A stretch of DNA of 64,000 bases, taken from the NCBI RefSeq assembly GCF_037975245.1, contig NC_092574.1:15911213-15975212 (forward strand). The letters run 5' to 3'. Position 1 is the first letter of the stretch, and the number at the start of each line of letters is the position of its first letter. The position numbers were made by a program, and so were the translations under genes. The DNA is from Apostichopus japonicus. Lineage: Eukaryota > Echinodermata > Holothuroidea > Aspidochirotida > Stichopodidae. This document shows positions 49,441 through 62,829 of the stretch, one piece after another. The notes below the pieces were generated by a model, which was not told the origin of the DNA, searched no databases, and saw nothing but the letters and a program-made list of their open reading frames with translations.

Positions 49441-52400
49441 GTTAGGTCGTCTTTTTTTTTTTTTTTTTTTTAATGGTAATATTTTATGTCATGATTGTAT
49501 TAGTGTGGGAAGAAAGGTGGGGGGGAGGGAGGGGGAGAGGGCGGAAGAGGATGGGAAAATGAGGGAATTGCAGAGAGCAGAAAAGGTGAGCACTCTCATG
49601 ACTGTTGCCCAACATAATGAAATTGTTAATTGGGCAATACAGAGGTGGGTGCTGCTGTCCCTCCCAGTTTTCATCTCTGTTTTGAGCCATCAATATCTTA
49701 AGATTAGACCATCAAAGCTCAGTGTATTTAAATACGAGCGGCAATGCTGTTTTACATAGTGAGGCGATATGTATATGTTGTAATTAACAGGTACATCAAA
49801 GCTGTGGACAACATTAAGAAAATCAGACAAGAACAGGTAACGATTATGAGTCATTTATCAGTTATAAACAAATAAATAAATAAAATAAAAAAGTTAGTAT
49901 TTTCTAGAACAGACACTGCGACACTCTGCCAGTCTGTTACTGTATGAAACTTTACATAAAAATGTAAAATTATTGATGTTAAATTTTTGGGATAGCTTGT
50001 TGTTGGTATTGAATGGTTGTAACCACAAACTGCTTTGATTAGATTGAGGCATATCCAATTTGGCTTCGCAGCCATGCTGAAATCAACAGGTCGTTGCATA
50101 GCGGTCCTTTCTAGTTCCACGAACCTTGACAAGCTTCAGATCATAATAGTTCATGAGATGATCACTAGTATATTCGGTGCAACCGTACAATATGTTTTGT
50201 AATTATTGAAGAGTAGATCTTTTGAATCATATTTTCAAAGTTTTAAGTGAAATTAATTATTTTTGTAAGCACCTTAGCTTGTGTTTTCTGAAGCACTCTT
50301 TTTGTTCAGCCAAGATTCACAAGTTGAACCTTGAACTGGGTCAATCACCCAGCATGTCTGTATGGAAGTTCATCCGACGTGTTTGCACGCTAGTGAGGGG
50401 TTTCACACTATCGTGTTACTTTGATCGAGAGATGTGTATCAGAATACCCACAGTATACTAGTTATTTAAACTTCCAACCTATTCCCAAAAAAAGTCATCT
50501 TTAAAATTATGTGGAATGAGAATATGAGAGAATTTGACAAACTACCCTGCTGCAAAATAGCTTTCTGGTATGGCCATGTATATGTCATTGTTAGACTAAC
50601 TGTTGATGTTAATTAGTTACAATTAATTAATTTAATGAGGTTGATATTAAATATATATGAGGTTCATATTAAAAAGCATAATTTATTATGTAGATATCAA
50701 TTTTGAAACTGTTGGTAATTTTCATATCCGTCCATGTTTTTCTAGCAAAGTAACATCAAGGAGCTTACGATCGAGTCAAAATATTTGAGGGAAGATAAAG
50801 AAAAAGCAACACAGGTACGAACATTGTAGTTATGACATTTTTCATCTGTAGAAATGCTAATATGTTTATTTTATATAAATATTATTGTGTCCATTTGTAT
50901 ACTCAAGAATTCTTAAGAAATATTCCAACTGTGAGTTGAAAATATCTCATATCCCTAAATTTACATGACAATCAACCTGCGTACCTGCCTTTTTCATTTT
51001 CTATGGTAATGTGTTTCTTACACCACCACAGAGGATGAAAAGTGTTAAAGTAAACTGAGTCTTAACTGAAAGAGACTTTCTCGAGGTTTAAAACATCTGA
51101 TTGGAAATTTAAATAAACAAGTTGAAGCATGAGCAAAACTTTCATGATTTTCTAGTAGCAGCTGTTTAAGAGTTGGTTGTCATTTTTGGGAGCAGCTCAC
51201 AGACATAACCTACGGGATTCCAAAACTGCAATGGCGAATTGTTCATCTCAAGACTCTATCCTAGATTCACTGTCCAGAGAAACGTTAAGTAGCAATTAAT
51301 TGATGATTCCATATGGTCCACAGGTAAAGTTTGTCCCTGCAGATGCTTTGCGTAATAATATATAAGTCTCAAAAGCATGTAAAAGATGAATCAGAAATTT
51401 TCAAAATTTTGAACTTTTCCTGAATTTGAAGTAAAAACTGCATTGTTATGGGATTTTAATGTCAAGTAATGTCAAAAAGTTTAACAAAATGAGACGAAAA
51501 ACAGCTACTTAAAATGAAGCTGTCCTTTATTGATGGAATGCTGAGATGGTTTAGTATAGTTCTCCCAATTCTTTTGTTCTCCTTTGGCCTTCCCACTCCC
51601 CTGCCCCCATTTTCACCAGATAATTACCTGAGAACCTTCTATGTGTCAAGACTGTGTCATTGCAGTTGTCAAAAGTGTATCGTTTGTCATCTGTACCTCT
51701 TACTATTTGATCAATATTTGCCTTTAAACTGCTTTTGTGATGTTTGTAGTTGGAGAAGGATCTCGAGAACCAACAAATCCGACTAATGGCTGCTAAAGAC
51801 TTAGCTGCAAAGATTGACAGTCAAAGGGCTCCTCTTCGGGTAAGATGACATCTGCATTAGATTGTCAACATTATGATGCACATCAGCCCTATAGCGCTGT
51901 GTTCAAAGTGCTCAATGTTTTCTTGGAAAGGGACTTTTCTTCATATATGGTATATTTGATCGCCAGTTATTTGTGTGTGATTGTGGTGGTTGTGTATGTA
52001 GGGGTAGGGATAGGGGTAGGGGTGGAGAAAGGGTGCAGAGAGGGCTCATAGAGCATTCCTCAAATAAAGTTAAAATAAGCATGGTGCCTGTTAAAAAGTA
52101 GGCTGCACTCAAAAGGGTTGTAGACTAATTTTCAAGTTTTGTTCCTTTTTCACTACTAGGCAAGAGTAGAAGAAATCGAGAACAGGGAACAAGAGGTTCA
52201 AAAAATGGATAATGAAATAGGTAAGCAACTTTTCCTTCTTTGTTTCAAATCTCTCAGTCAGTGGTATCGAAGAAGGCAGGTACACAGGTTTATTCTGTCA
52301 TTTAATTTTAGGGCTACGAGATATTTTCAAACTCACGGTTGAAACATTGCTTTGCTCTTGGAATTTGTATTAATCTCGAACAGTGGCTACTCTTGGTACA

Positions 52401-55400
52401 ACCCACATGTTTGAGACCAATAGTAAATAGTCAAAGTCTACTGTGTGTATTCCAGGTGGGCCAAACTAGCCTAGCTTAGCTGGCAATTTAGAAATATGGA
52501 GGCAGATGCCAATTCCAAGGTTGATGTATTTTATAATCACTACCAATATTTGCACAATATGATTCTTTGCTCTTAAGGTTAATCCTACTTTCTCATAGTT
52601 GTGTTCTGTTCTACTTCTATGTCAGAGCGTCCTATAAAATCATTCCTCTATTCTTATTGGTGTGTTCTGTTCAATGTCAGACTGTCTAATCATTCTTCTA
52701 TTCTCATTGGTGTGTTCTGTTCTATGTCAGACTGTCCTATAAAATCATTCCTCTATTCTCATTGGTGTGTTCTGTTTTATGTCAGACCGTCCTATAAAAT
52801 CATTCTTCTATTCTCATTGGTGTGTTCTGTTCTATGTCAGACTGTCCTATAAAATCATTCCTCTATTCTCATTGGTGTGTTCTGTTCTATGTCAGACTGT
52901 CCTATAAATTCATTCTTCTATTCTCATTGGTGTGTTCTGCTCTATGTCAGACTGTCCTATAAAATGTTTCCTCTATTCTCATTGGTGTGTTCTGTTCTAT
53001 GTCAGACTGTCCTATAAAATCATTCCTATATTCTCATACGTGTGTTCTGTTCTATGTCAGACTGTCCTATAAATTCATTCTTCTATTCTCATTGGTGTGT
53101 TCTGCTCTATGTCAGACTGTCCTATAAAATCTTTCCTCTATTCTCATTGGTGTGTTCTGTTCTATGTCAGACTGTCCTATAAAATAATTCATCTATTTTC
53201 ATTGGTGTGTTCTCTTCTATGTCAGACTGTCCTATAAATTCATTCTTCTATTCTCATTGGTGTGTTCTGTTCTATGTCAGACTGTCCTATGAAATCATTC
53301 CTATATTCTCATTGGTGTGTTCTGCTCTGTCAGACTGTCCTATAAAATCATTCCTCTGTTCTCATTGGTGTGTTCTGTTCTATGTCAGACTATCCTATAA
53401 AATCATTCCTATATTCTCATTGGTGTGTTCTGTTCTATGTCAGACTGTCCTATAAAATCATTCTTCTATTCTCATTGGTGTGTTCTGCTCTATGTCAGAC
53501 TGTCCTATAAAATCATTCTTCTATTCTCATTGATGTGTTCTGTTCTATGTCAGACTGGCCTATAACATCATTCCTCTATTCTCATTGGTGTGTTCTGTCC
53601 TATGTCAGACTGGCCTATAACATCATTCCTCTATTCTCATTGGTGTGTTCTCTTCTATGTCAGACTGTCCTATAAAATCATTCCTCTATTTTCATTGGTG
53701 TGTTCTCTTCTATGTCAGACTGTCCTATAAAATCATTCCTCTATTTTCATTGGTGTGTTCTCTTCTATGTCAGACTGTCCTATAAAATCATTCCTCTATT
53801 TTCATTGGTGTGTTCTCTTCTATGTCAGACTGTCCTATAAAATCATTCCTCTATTTTCATTGGTGTGTTCTCTTCTATGTCAGACTGTCCTATAAAATCA
53901 TTCCTCTATTTTCATTGGTGTGTTCTCTTCTATGTCAGACTGTCCTATAAAATCATTCCTCTATTTTTATTGGTGTGTTCTGTTCTATGTCAGACTGTCC
54001 TATAAAATCATTCCTCTATTCTCATTGGTGTGTTCTGTTCTATGTCAGACTGTCCTATAAAATCATTCCTCTATTCTCATTGGTGTGTTCTGTTCTATGT
54101 CAGACTGTCCTATAAGATCATTCCTCTATTTTCATTGGTGTGTTCTGTTTGGGTTCTACAGGGAAACTCACAGCAGGCAAGGAGCAGATGTTGCTGTCCT
54201 GCAGGGAGATAGAAGATGGCCTGGAAAGCATCTTTGATGGCCCATTGGTGGAGCTAAAGAGAACATACAAAGATCATCAAAAGGAAACAGAAAACAGGAA
54301 AACAACTTTGAATGAGGTGAAAACAGCTTTCTCTGCTCCCCCCCCCCCTCAAATTCATTATAATGATTGTATTAATCAGTCCTTTTGTGACTGTTTAGAA
54401 TACTGAATATGAGTTCCTCAAAACAAAGAATAGTTTATAGAGAAAATGATATCTTTTGTATTGTAACAAAGTTGATGTCAGTGAGAATGGTCTAATTATT
54501 ATCTTTTGTTGCTTTTATACATATTTACTTTTATAATTTTGAGTTGAGGGATAAATATCAAACAATTTGTTTGAGCTTCAGATATCCAAAACATAACAGG
54601 ACAGGAAATAGAAGTGCAGGTGATAGATGCCATTCAGTGTGAATTTGAATGGCATTGAGAAGGGTAGGAGGATTGGGAGTGTGTGTGTGCTTCTGGTGGG
54701 GGGGGGGGGGTTTAAATTACCCAAATGAAACAGTATAACCAATACAAAATCTTTTGCTACAAGGTTGGTAGGTCCATGCGCAAGCTTATTTATAAAATCT
54801 GAGATTTTGATCAAACAGCTGAGAGATTTCAAATAAAACTACTCAACTAATGTGTGAGCACAATTTTTTGGGGGGCTATAAATAAGTGTGAGATTTGTCA
54901 TATGTTTTCTTCTACAGAAAGAAAGAGAACATACGGAATCAAGTAGGACTTTGGCGAGACTGCGTGATGAGAGGTCCAAACGACTGACTCATCATGGCAA
55001 GTTGGAGCAGGAGGCGGAGGTACTTGTTGGATTCTCACTCCGTTGTAAATGTTTTATAATATCTATTTATGCAACACAACAAAATGTTTCCCTTGTGGCA
55101 AGAAATAACTAGAAAAAATATTCATAAAACGAAATAATAGGCATTAGGATCTGGAGTAATGAGATGAGATGCAAAACTGATTTTGATGACATGCTGACCA
55201 CAGTGGTATAGGGATGCACCGGATATCCGGTCCGGCCGGACTATCTGGCCGGATAGTGAGCAATTATCTGGTTCCGGTTCCGGCCGGATATTTTTCAAAA
55301 TCCGGCCGGATCTTTTTCAAAATCTGGCCTGAATTATTCCTTAAAAAGGTGTTGGTATTAACTTAAATCAATGTAAATTATTTCCAAAAATTGATAAAAA

Positions 55401-58400
55401 CATTCAAAGTAAGGAAAAATTAGGTTTAACATGTTTAATTTAATTTTCTCAATGGTCTGACCCACTGTTTCTAAAGATCAACCAAAGTAATACAACTACT
55501 GTAATAATATGGAGCTATATACAACAAATACAGTTTGCAGTGAAATCATTTCTTGCAGCCTTCATCAGTTTAATATTGTGCAGTTAAAATAGACCATTCA
55601 TATACTTATCAGTCAAAATACTGTTCCATTGAATCTTTGCTTTCCCATTATTGTTGGCATTCATGTTTTCTCTGAATTTTTATGTGTGAAACAATCTCTT
55701 ATATGGTTAAATACGTCTGAACTTCATAGGTAGTATGCAGTATTTTTCCAACAAACAAATTTACATACTGTATCAAGCTTGTCAACAATTATATTGTAGT
55801 TATTTTATTAAAAAATGTAGATTACACCACTTCAAGTCATATTTAATCTCATAAATGGGGTCTTAATTTCGCCTTCTTTATAATATGCGTATACCTCACC
55901 TAAGATTTGCTCCTTGTTTCATACTTCTACTTCTTATTAATGATTTTCTTTTGTGTAATGAAAAAATCCGGTTCCGGCCGGATTTTATCCGGCCGGATTT
56001 CATGTACTATCCGGCAAAATCCGGTTCCGGCCGGATCCAAAAATTTGGATCCGGTGCATCCCTACAGTGGTATTGACTGTTATTGCTAGAAATTACCACC
56101 TAACTGCAAATCTCACTTTGTCAGTGGATGTGATGAAAAATGGAATATATATATATATATTTGCGAAATTTATAGTCCACTTTTTCATGTAATTTTAGTC
56201 ACTGTGTCAAAAGTAGGATGCTGAAGGGGTGGGGGGGGGGCTGGGCCGATGCAGCCAACCTGCATTGGATGTGGTCTTTTGTGGTCTGCAGGTTACACAA
56301 TAGGCACAGCCATTTCACAACAAAATAGGCAATGCTGGTCTGCTGAGATAATCTCTAATGTTTGGTATTGACTCAGCTAGGCTGCAGGGGATATTGCAGC
56401 TGCTGCGGCTTTGTTTCTTTTTGCCACCGTGCCTTATTGAAAGGAAATATAACCCAAGTGCTCAGTTAAATTATCTGTGCCTTTGTCTTCTTTAGCATTG
56501 CAAAGGGTTACAGCAAAGACAGAAGGAATGCGTCATGAAGATGGCAGAATCGATGAACATACCAGGATACCATCGCGTAGCAGAATTATCCTCCCAACAA
56601 TTGACCACATTTAAGGAAGAAGTTAAAAGGCAGCGTACAAATTTGGGAGACGAATATCATCAAATGAAGGTATGATTTTTATAATTATTCCTTAGTGTAG
56701 TAAAGTATGGTATTAACGTATAGCATACCTAAATAGTGGCTTGAATGTTGAAATAAATCATGCATTCTATATTCAGTAAACTTAGCACACAGTAATACAA
56801 GAAACTTTGTTAAAGTGATAGATGACAGGGCTCGAGTCTGACACCCTCCAGCTATTTTGGGTCAGAAAACATAAATTGTGAGAATCTGAGGGTGATATAG
56901 TGGAAGATTATACTTTTATGACATAAAGCAACTTACAAATGAGGTTCTCAAACACATGATTACAGATATTAAGATAGAGTTAGCTCCATACCAGCTTGTC
57001 CAACATTTTCAGGTTCTAGGAAGCCATTATTTGTTCCAAATGAAGGAACTGTATGTTCAAGCCTTGTATAAACTGTTATGTTTTCTTGATAAACAAAAAA
57101 ATGTGTACTGACTTTTTTTTTCTTTACTGTTCTTGCCGGTGTTACGTAGCAAACCTATGAAGACAGGGAAAAACATGTTGATCTACAGAGCCAGGAATTC
57201 AGGGACACCAAGAGTAGACTTGAGCAAGCAGTAACCATGAAAACCAAACAGATGGTTAGTATGTAGAGCTCAGTAGTCAATATATACCGCAACTTATTGG
57301 ATTTAATTCACAAAATCATATGTTATCCTATCACTATGTATTTAACATATTTTACATCATACTTAGTTCCATTTTCACTGCACTCAATTTTATTTTTGTA
57401 AATCTATGTTGGTGTATAGTTTTTTTATTCTGTCTGTTACAGTATATGTATTCTAACATTTTTGTGGGTAATTGTACTCATCTATCTATTATCTAACTGT
57501 GGGAGCATGGAGATCTATTATAGATACTAGTGCAAGATTGAAGTACTTGGACTCGCGTTAAGAGCGTTGTACTCGTATTGGTACTCATATGGGGGGAATT
57601 CTACTTGTACCCATACCCATACCCAAGTCTGGTCTGCTTTGCCATGTACTGTTAAAAGTAGTCCCAAACCCCTCCAACCTTTGCCTAATGTTACCCCTTG
57701 TTTTCATCTTGCTAGTCATCACATGGCCTTTCGATTTTGTCGTAGAATGAATACAGATCGGAGATCCGACAAATCACAGATGACTTAAATCAGATGGAAG
57801 ACAACGCTAACAGTCTCCGAGAGTTGGAAGAGGAACTCAGGAAAGCGGTATAAGTTGTTCTCCTCATTGTAATTATATGCATATGCATAAGGATTAGAGG
57901 CCATTGAATGAATCATAATCAGAATGTAAAGACAAATGTAAATGAAATGTCATGAATGAAATCCCTAGGTCTTACAAAGGAATTAAAGGACATATTAGAA
58001 TTTCCCTATCAAGTAAAAAACGAATCAGTTGATGCATCGTGAGATATATAACTATTTGTTCATTCTTTCGCACGTAAGCTTGTTAAATTCTGTCTTCAAA
58101 TGTTAGCAACTAGAAGAAGAGAAAGTGACAAAAAGTGTCGATATCGATGAACTGAAGAGCGATATCGAGAAGAAACAACAGGAAAAGAAAGAGAAGGATG
58201 CCAAGCTCAGCGACCTAAGGTTAGAAAACTCATCTCTGTGTATGTGGGAAAAAATTGGGGATTATGTACAATTTATCTATATATTTGTTTTTTGTTTGTT
58301 TGTTTATTTAGTTATTTATTTATTAATTAATTTATTTATTTTACGTTTATTTTTTTGGGAATCTTGATAAAAATGTTTTAAACACTACTGGGAATATCTT

Positions 58401-61400
58401 TACTTCTATCCATTTCAGAGGCTTAAAGAGGAATACTTTCTCAATATTTACAGCAAAATTGTCAGCAGTTTTTTTTTCAACACTGCAAATAAGTTTGCTC
58501 GTAACCATTTTCAGAGGCTTAGAGGATGACTTTCTCTTTATCCTTTGACAGGAAAGAAATCTCCAAATTATCTATGCAGTCAGGAATCCGCACCAAACTG
58601 GAAATGTGGGAAAAAGACAAACGGAAGAAGGAAGATGCAATCAAGAAAATGTGAGATTGTATAGATTCAAAATGTCCAACATCTGAATAATAAAACTTTC
58701 CAACATCTAAATATTGTTTAAAGAAAAAAAGAATTTATCGTTTCATGTAAAGCTGTGCTTCAATCAACGACCTGTGATACCAGCTGTTATTTTATCCTTT
58801 CTTCAGACGTGGCAAACACGAAGAGGAGATGACGCATTTACTTGGACGATTTCCATCTGAAAATGCCCGCAATAAGCTGGAGGACTTCCTTATGTAGGTG
58901 TAAACGAGACTGTTTTTCTTTGTTTCATGCTCCATGTGAAAAAGATGTACACAGAAACTGCTTTAGAAATACAATTTGGTCAGAACTAAGTTTTTGCTAT
59001 GTTTTTAAAATATATTAGATACAAATAAGGCATGCGATCAGTATGGGTTTCTCTTTTGGGAATTTGGAACATTTGGGGTAGACTTTTAAAAAATTTACCA
59101 TTGTGGTTTGGCTTGATACAAAATTCACTCTTATCTCTTTTGTCCTTATGACAGAGAGTTGCGTGTTTTGAAATACAAAATATTTTAAAATTATTGGAAA
59201 ATATTTTTAAATAACCTTTTTTTTTAAAACATAATCTATTGTTGTTGCAGAGCCAAGAAGAGGGAGGTGAGACAAATGCAGGAACAGCTCCAGGCTTCTA
59301 AGATGAAGCGTTCCAGTGAGGAGTCCAACCAGAAGCACATATTGTAAGTATAATTCTACCGTGGAACGAATGAATGAATAGCAAAATGTTCCAATGTATT
59401 TATTTATATATTTTTTGGGGCATTATTGTACTACAAAAGATTAAATCTAAGATGGATTATTTGTTATATATATGTATATGAACACTTTAAACATTTTGAG
59501 ATGATCTCTTTCTTCGCAACGTGCTCTATAAGTCGAGTTATTTTAATACATCTGAACAGACAGACTGACTTGCTTGTGCATTCTCTACTTTTTTGTACCA
59601 TGCCCTTAAATACCGTATTTTTATTTTACTCTTTGTTTCCAGAAAGCAACTTAAAGAGAAAGAGACAGAATTAAGAAACATTGAGGAGAAGTTAATGTTG
59701 GAATGTGGCAGTCAGGATGTTGATAAATCCTTACAGAACCTTCAGCAGAGCATCAGTAATGTACAGAGGTAAGATAAACAGGTAGTTCAACTTAGATAAA
59801 AACATCTGTCCGTCCTGTGTAGGTAATACTTAAAAAGCTGGTTTGCCTGTGGATTTGATCATCAGAGACAAACCAACAAGTATACAGACAATTCTAGCTC
59901 TTCCAAGCAGAAGAACAGACAGGTTTAATAGAAAGGAAAGCTCGCATAATTCAGTAAATTTACACACAATCTAATTTTTCTCCCAGTGTAATTTATTAAT
60001 GTCATAAGTATGTTTGGAACTGTCTCTCTGTTTTCTAGCTCAAATAGGTACAGTGTGCTAGTAAATATTAACCCTACCAGTGAAATCACATCATTAACCA
60101 TGTCTCAAGTGGAAATTTAAGTTAATCTGCTTTGAAAGTCGTCACTGGAGATTGGTCATATTTTAGTTTGGAAATTTTCTGACAATAATGCAACAAGAAA
60201 GACAATAGACTTTAAGTTTCTTTGTATGCGACAGAGGGAGAAGTTACATTTATTAAGCTTAAAGTGCAACTAATAAGCCATTAAAGGCATTGAAGACTCA
60301 CCCCAAACCGCGTGCGGCCATCTGAAAAAGTTAACTTTCTGTTGCTTGCAAGTGTTGTTTTGTTCGTGTTGCTACAAAATGCAGACAGTAAAGAAACGTA
60401 AAACCTTAATTGTTATCTTTAGCTGGACCAGAGATGTCCATCGTTGTATCGTTTATACACTGTGCTGTGGGTATTGACCGCAGCTGTATGTATTGAATGT
60501 ACAATAGTGTCTAATTACCGACGTTAGCAAGCTGTGTGTGTATTTTCTGGGATCGATCATGGTGTTTAACACTTCTGTTACACCTCATTCGAAACTAGTT
60601 CAAATTACCGGCATTAGATGTTTCTTTGTGCGCGAGTCTACACACCCTTTAAGTAACCCTTTGACGGTGTCGCAATCATCAAGATTAAACACGTTTCTCC
60701 GTAATCTCTTTCTTCAGTGAGAGAGGAGCCCTGACTGGAAGTACTCATCTCTACGAGAGGTACATTCGTTCCCTCGAGAGAACTGAAGCTCAATGTCCAC
60801 TCTGTCATCGAGGATTTGACACAGAAAACGAGGTCCATGAATTAGTTCAGGAAGTAAGTATGACATTTTCAAGTTTATGGATATTTTAACAAAATTAACA
60901 AACCCAACTCATAATACTGCAGCTTTTAATCTTTAAACTGTTGCTCAAAATCAAGTATTTGTTGTTTCTGCCATCAATTGTGCAAGTGAAATATAAGTAT
61001 CCCAAATAGAGAAGCATTAAGTACAAATACAATTAAATGTTAAACCCAGAGGATGCAACTATCGTTCTATGTGTTAACCCTTAAAAAACCCAAGGGGACC
61101 GAGGGGAGAGGAAGTGGGACTGGTTGAACAAGTTGATTATGTTGCTCGGGGTGGAGTATCCAACTTGATAACAGATATTTAAATGGTATGTAATACCTGA
61201 TTATTATCATACATAATGTTTAAATGGCCTAATTAAGGCCAACTTACTTTTACACTTTCTCTTACACACGCCATTTATTGGATAAGCTGTTTGCTAACAG
61301 TTTTGTTTTTATATTTATTTTTTTAATTGTAATACATAATAAACAATGATCATAATTAAGAAAGTTTGGAATTTTGGCACGTATCCTTTTATTATGAAAG

Positions 61401-62759
61401 GAACTACAAGAGTGAAATGAGGATTACTATGCCTGAGTGTTTTGTCACAATTTCTCTGATTGGTATTTTTTGTGAAATTAGATATTATTACATATTTCTG
61501 GAATATCATTTTCACCTGGTGTGTCCTTGGAATTTAGAAAATAGTCATTATTTTTGGTGATAATTGCAGAGAGTGTTTTTCCACCGTTGCAGTGTCAGCA
61601 AAGATAAAGTATTCTTGCAATGGATTTCTCGCTGTATAGGTTTGGTTTTGAACACGGCACCTTTCTACCAAAAAATATTGTTGTAATTTACCTTTTAATA
61701 ATCCAGTGAAACCTAATACTCCTTGAGGTTTAACTTGTATTAATTGGAATGTTCCATCTCTCATACATAGTTGAATGTAAAACAGTAAAGGTAAGGGGAT
61801 GCATGATATGCGATAGCCTTTTCAATAAAAATTTGCTCACAAATGTTTCGACGATAATAACATCAATAAATATCAACTGCTTGTGGCTTTCTTGCATTTG
61901 AAAAATAAGAAAGATTGAACAATTACTAAACTATTTGGCAAATTTTATTTATCGATGTATTTACTAAAGTTGAAGAAGTTTGATGGAAGTGCAACACATT
62001 TGTGGGTGACGTTCCATAATACGCATTCTCTGGATTGTACCTTTGAGTAGTTTTTTGCTATATATAGTTCTGTCTTCTGACTGAATACAGAAGCAGTAAA
62101 GCAAAAGGCACCTCAAAACAAGTTTTCTATTCTATTCAACAGCTAAGAGACAAACTGCGTCTTGCCCCTGTCAAAATGAAGGAGAAGGAAAATAGCTTGG
62201 TCCAACAACGGGAGAAATTATCCAAACTGCAGAAGTTGCAGCCTCTGAAAGGGAAGGTAAAAATTGTCATCCTCTTTGATATTATTTTCAAAGATCATGG
62301 TCCTTGTATTTTGGATCTGGTGTGAGTGAAGAAAGAGTGTCATCAACATTTTTTTTTATCAATTCTCTGCCATTATAGTCAAAGGGGCACCTCTGGTCAA
62401 CATTATGGTCCTATAATCTGACCTTAAAGTCCAGTTTCAGCTTACTACAACTTGCCCTGATCAACATGGTTGACAACTTTTAATGTTTTCATTGGGGACT
62501 TGAAATGTATATAACAGCAGAGGATTGTTTAAAAAATTTAGTTGGAAATTGTCCAACTAGGTTATAGAATTTGCTGATATATAAAAGAAATGTTCAAATT
62601 TGTTTAATGTGATTGTTAAAGAACAGTTCAATAAGCTCTGAAATCACATAAGTACTACCCCAACAAAATTCTCTGAAAAGAGATAAATATACAATTATTA
62701 TTTTAAAACAATGATGTATTTTCAGTGCTGGTCACAGTTTTCTGTATTTTGTACTTGTT

Positions 62760-62829
<70 letters not shown>

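Noticed and set aside
52600-54150. Regular repeat array as a possible CRISPR
   Set aside because: The 55-base units are directly adjacent with no unique spacers, and the setting is a spliced animal gene.
52601-54212. Open frames of 60-83 codons with repeated Ser-His-Trp-Cys-Val-Leu-Phe stretches
   Set aside because: They are the 55-bp minisatellite read in successive frames; there is no codon-level conservation and they overlap a RAD50 intron.
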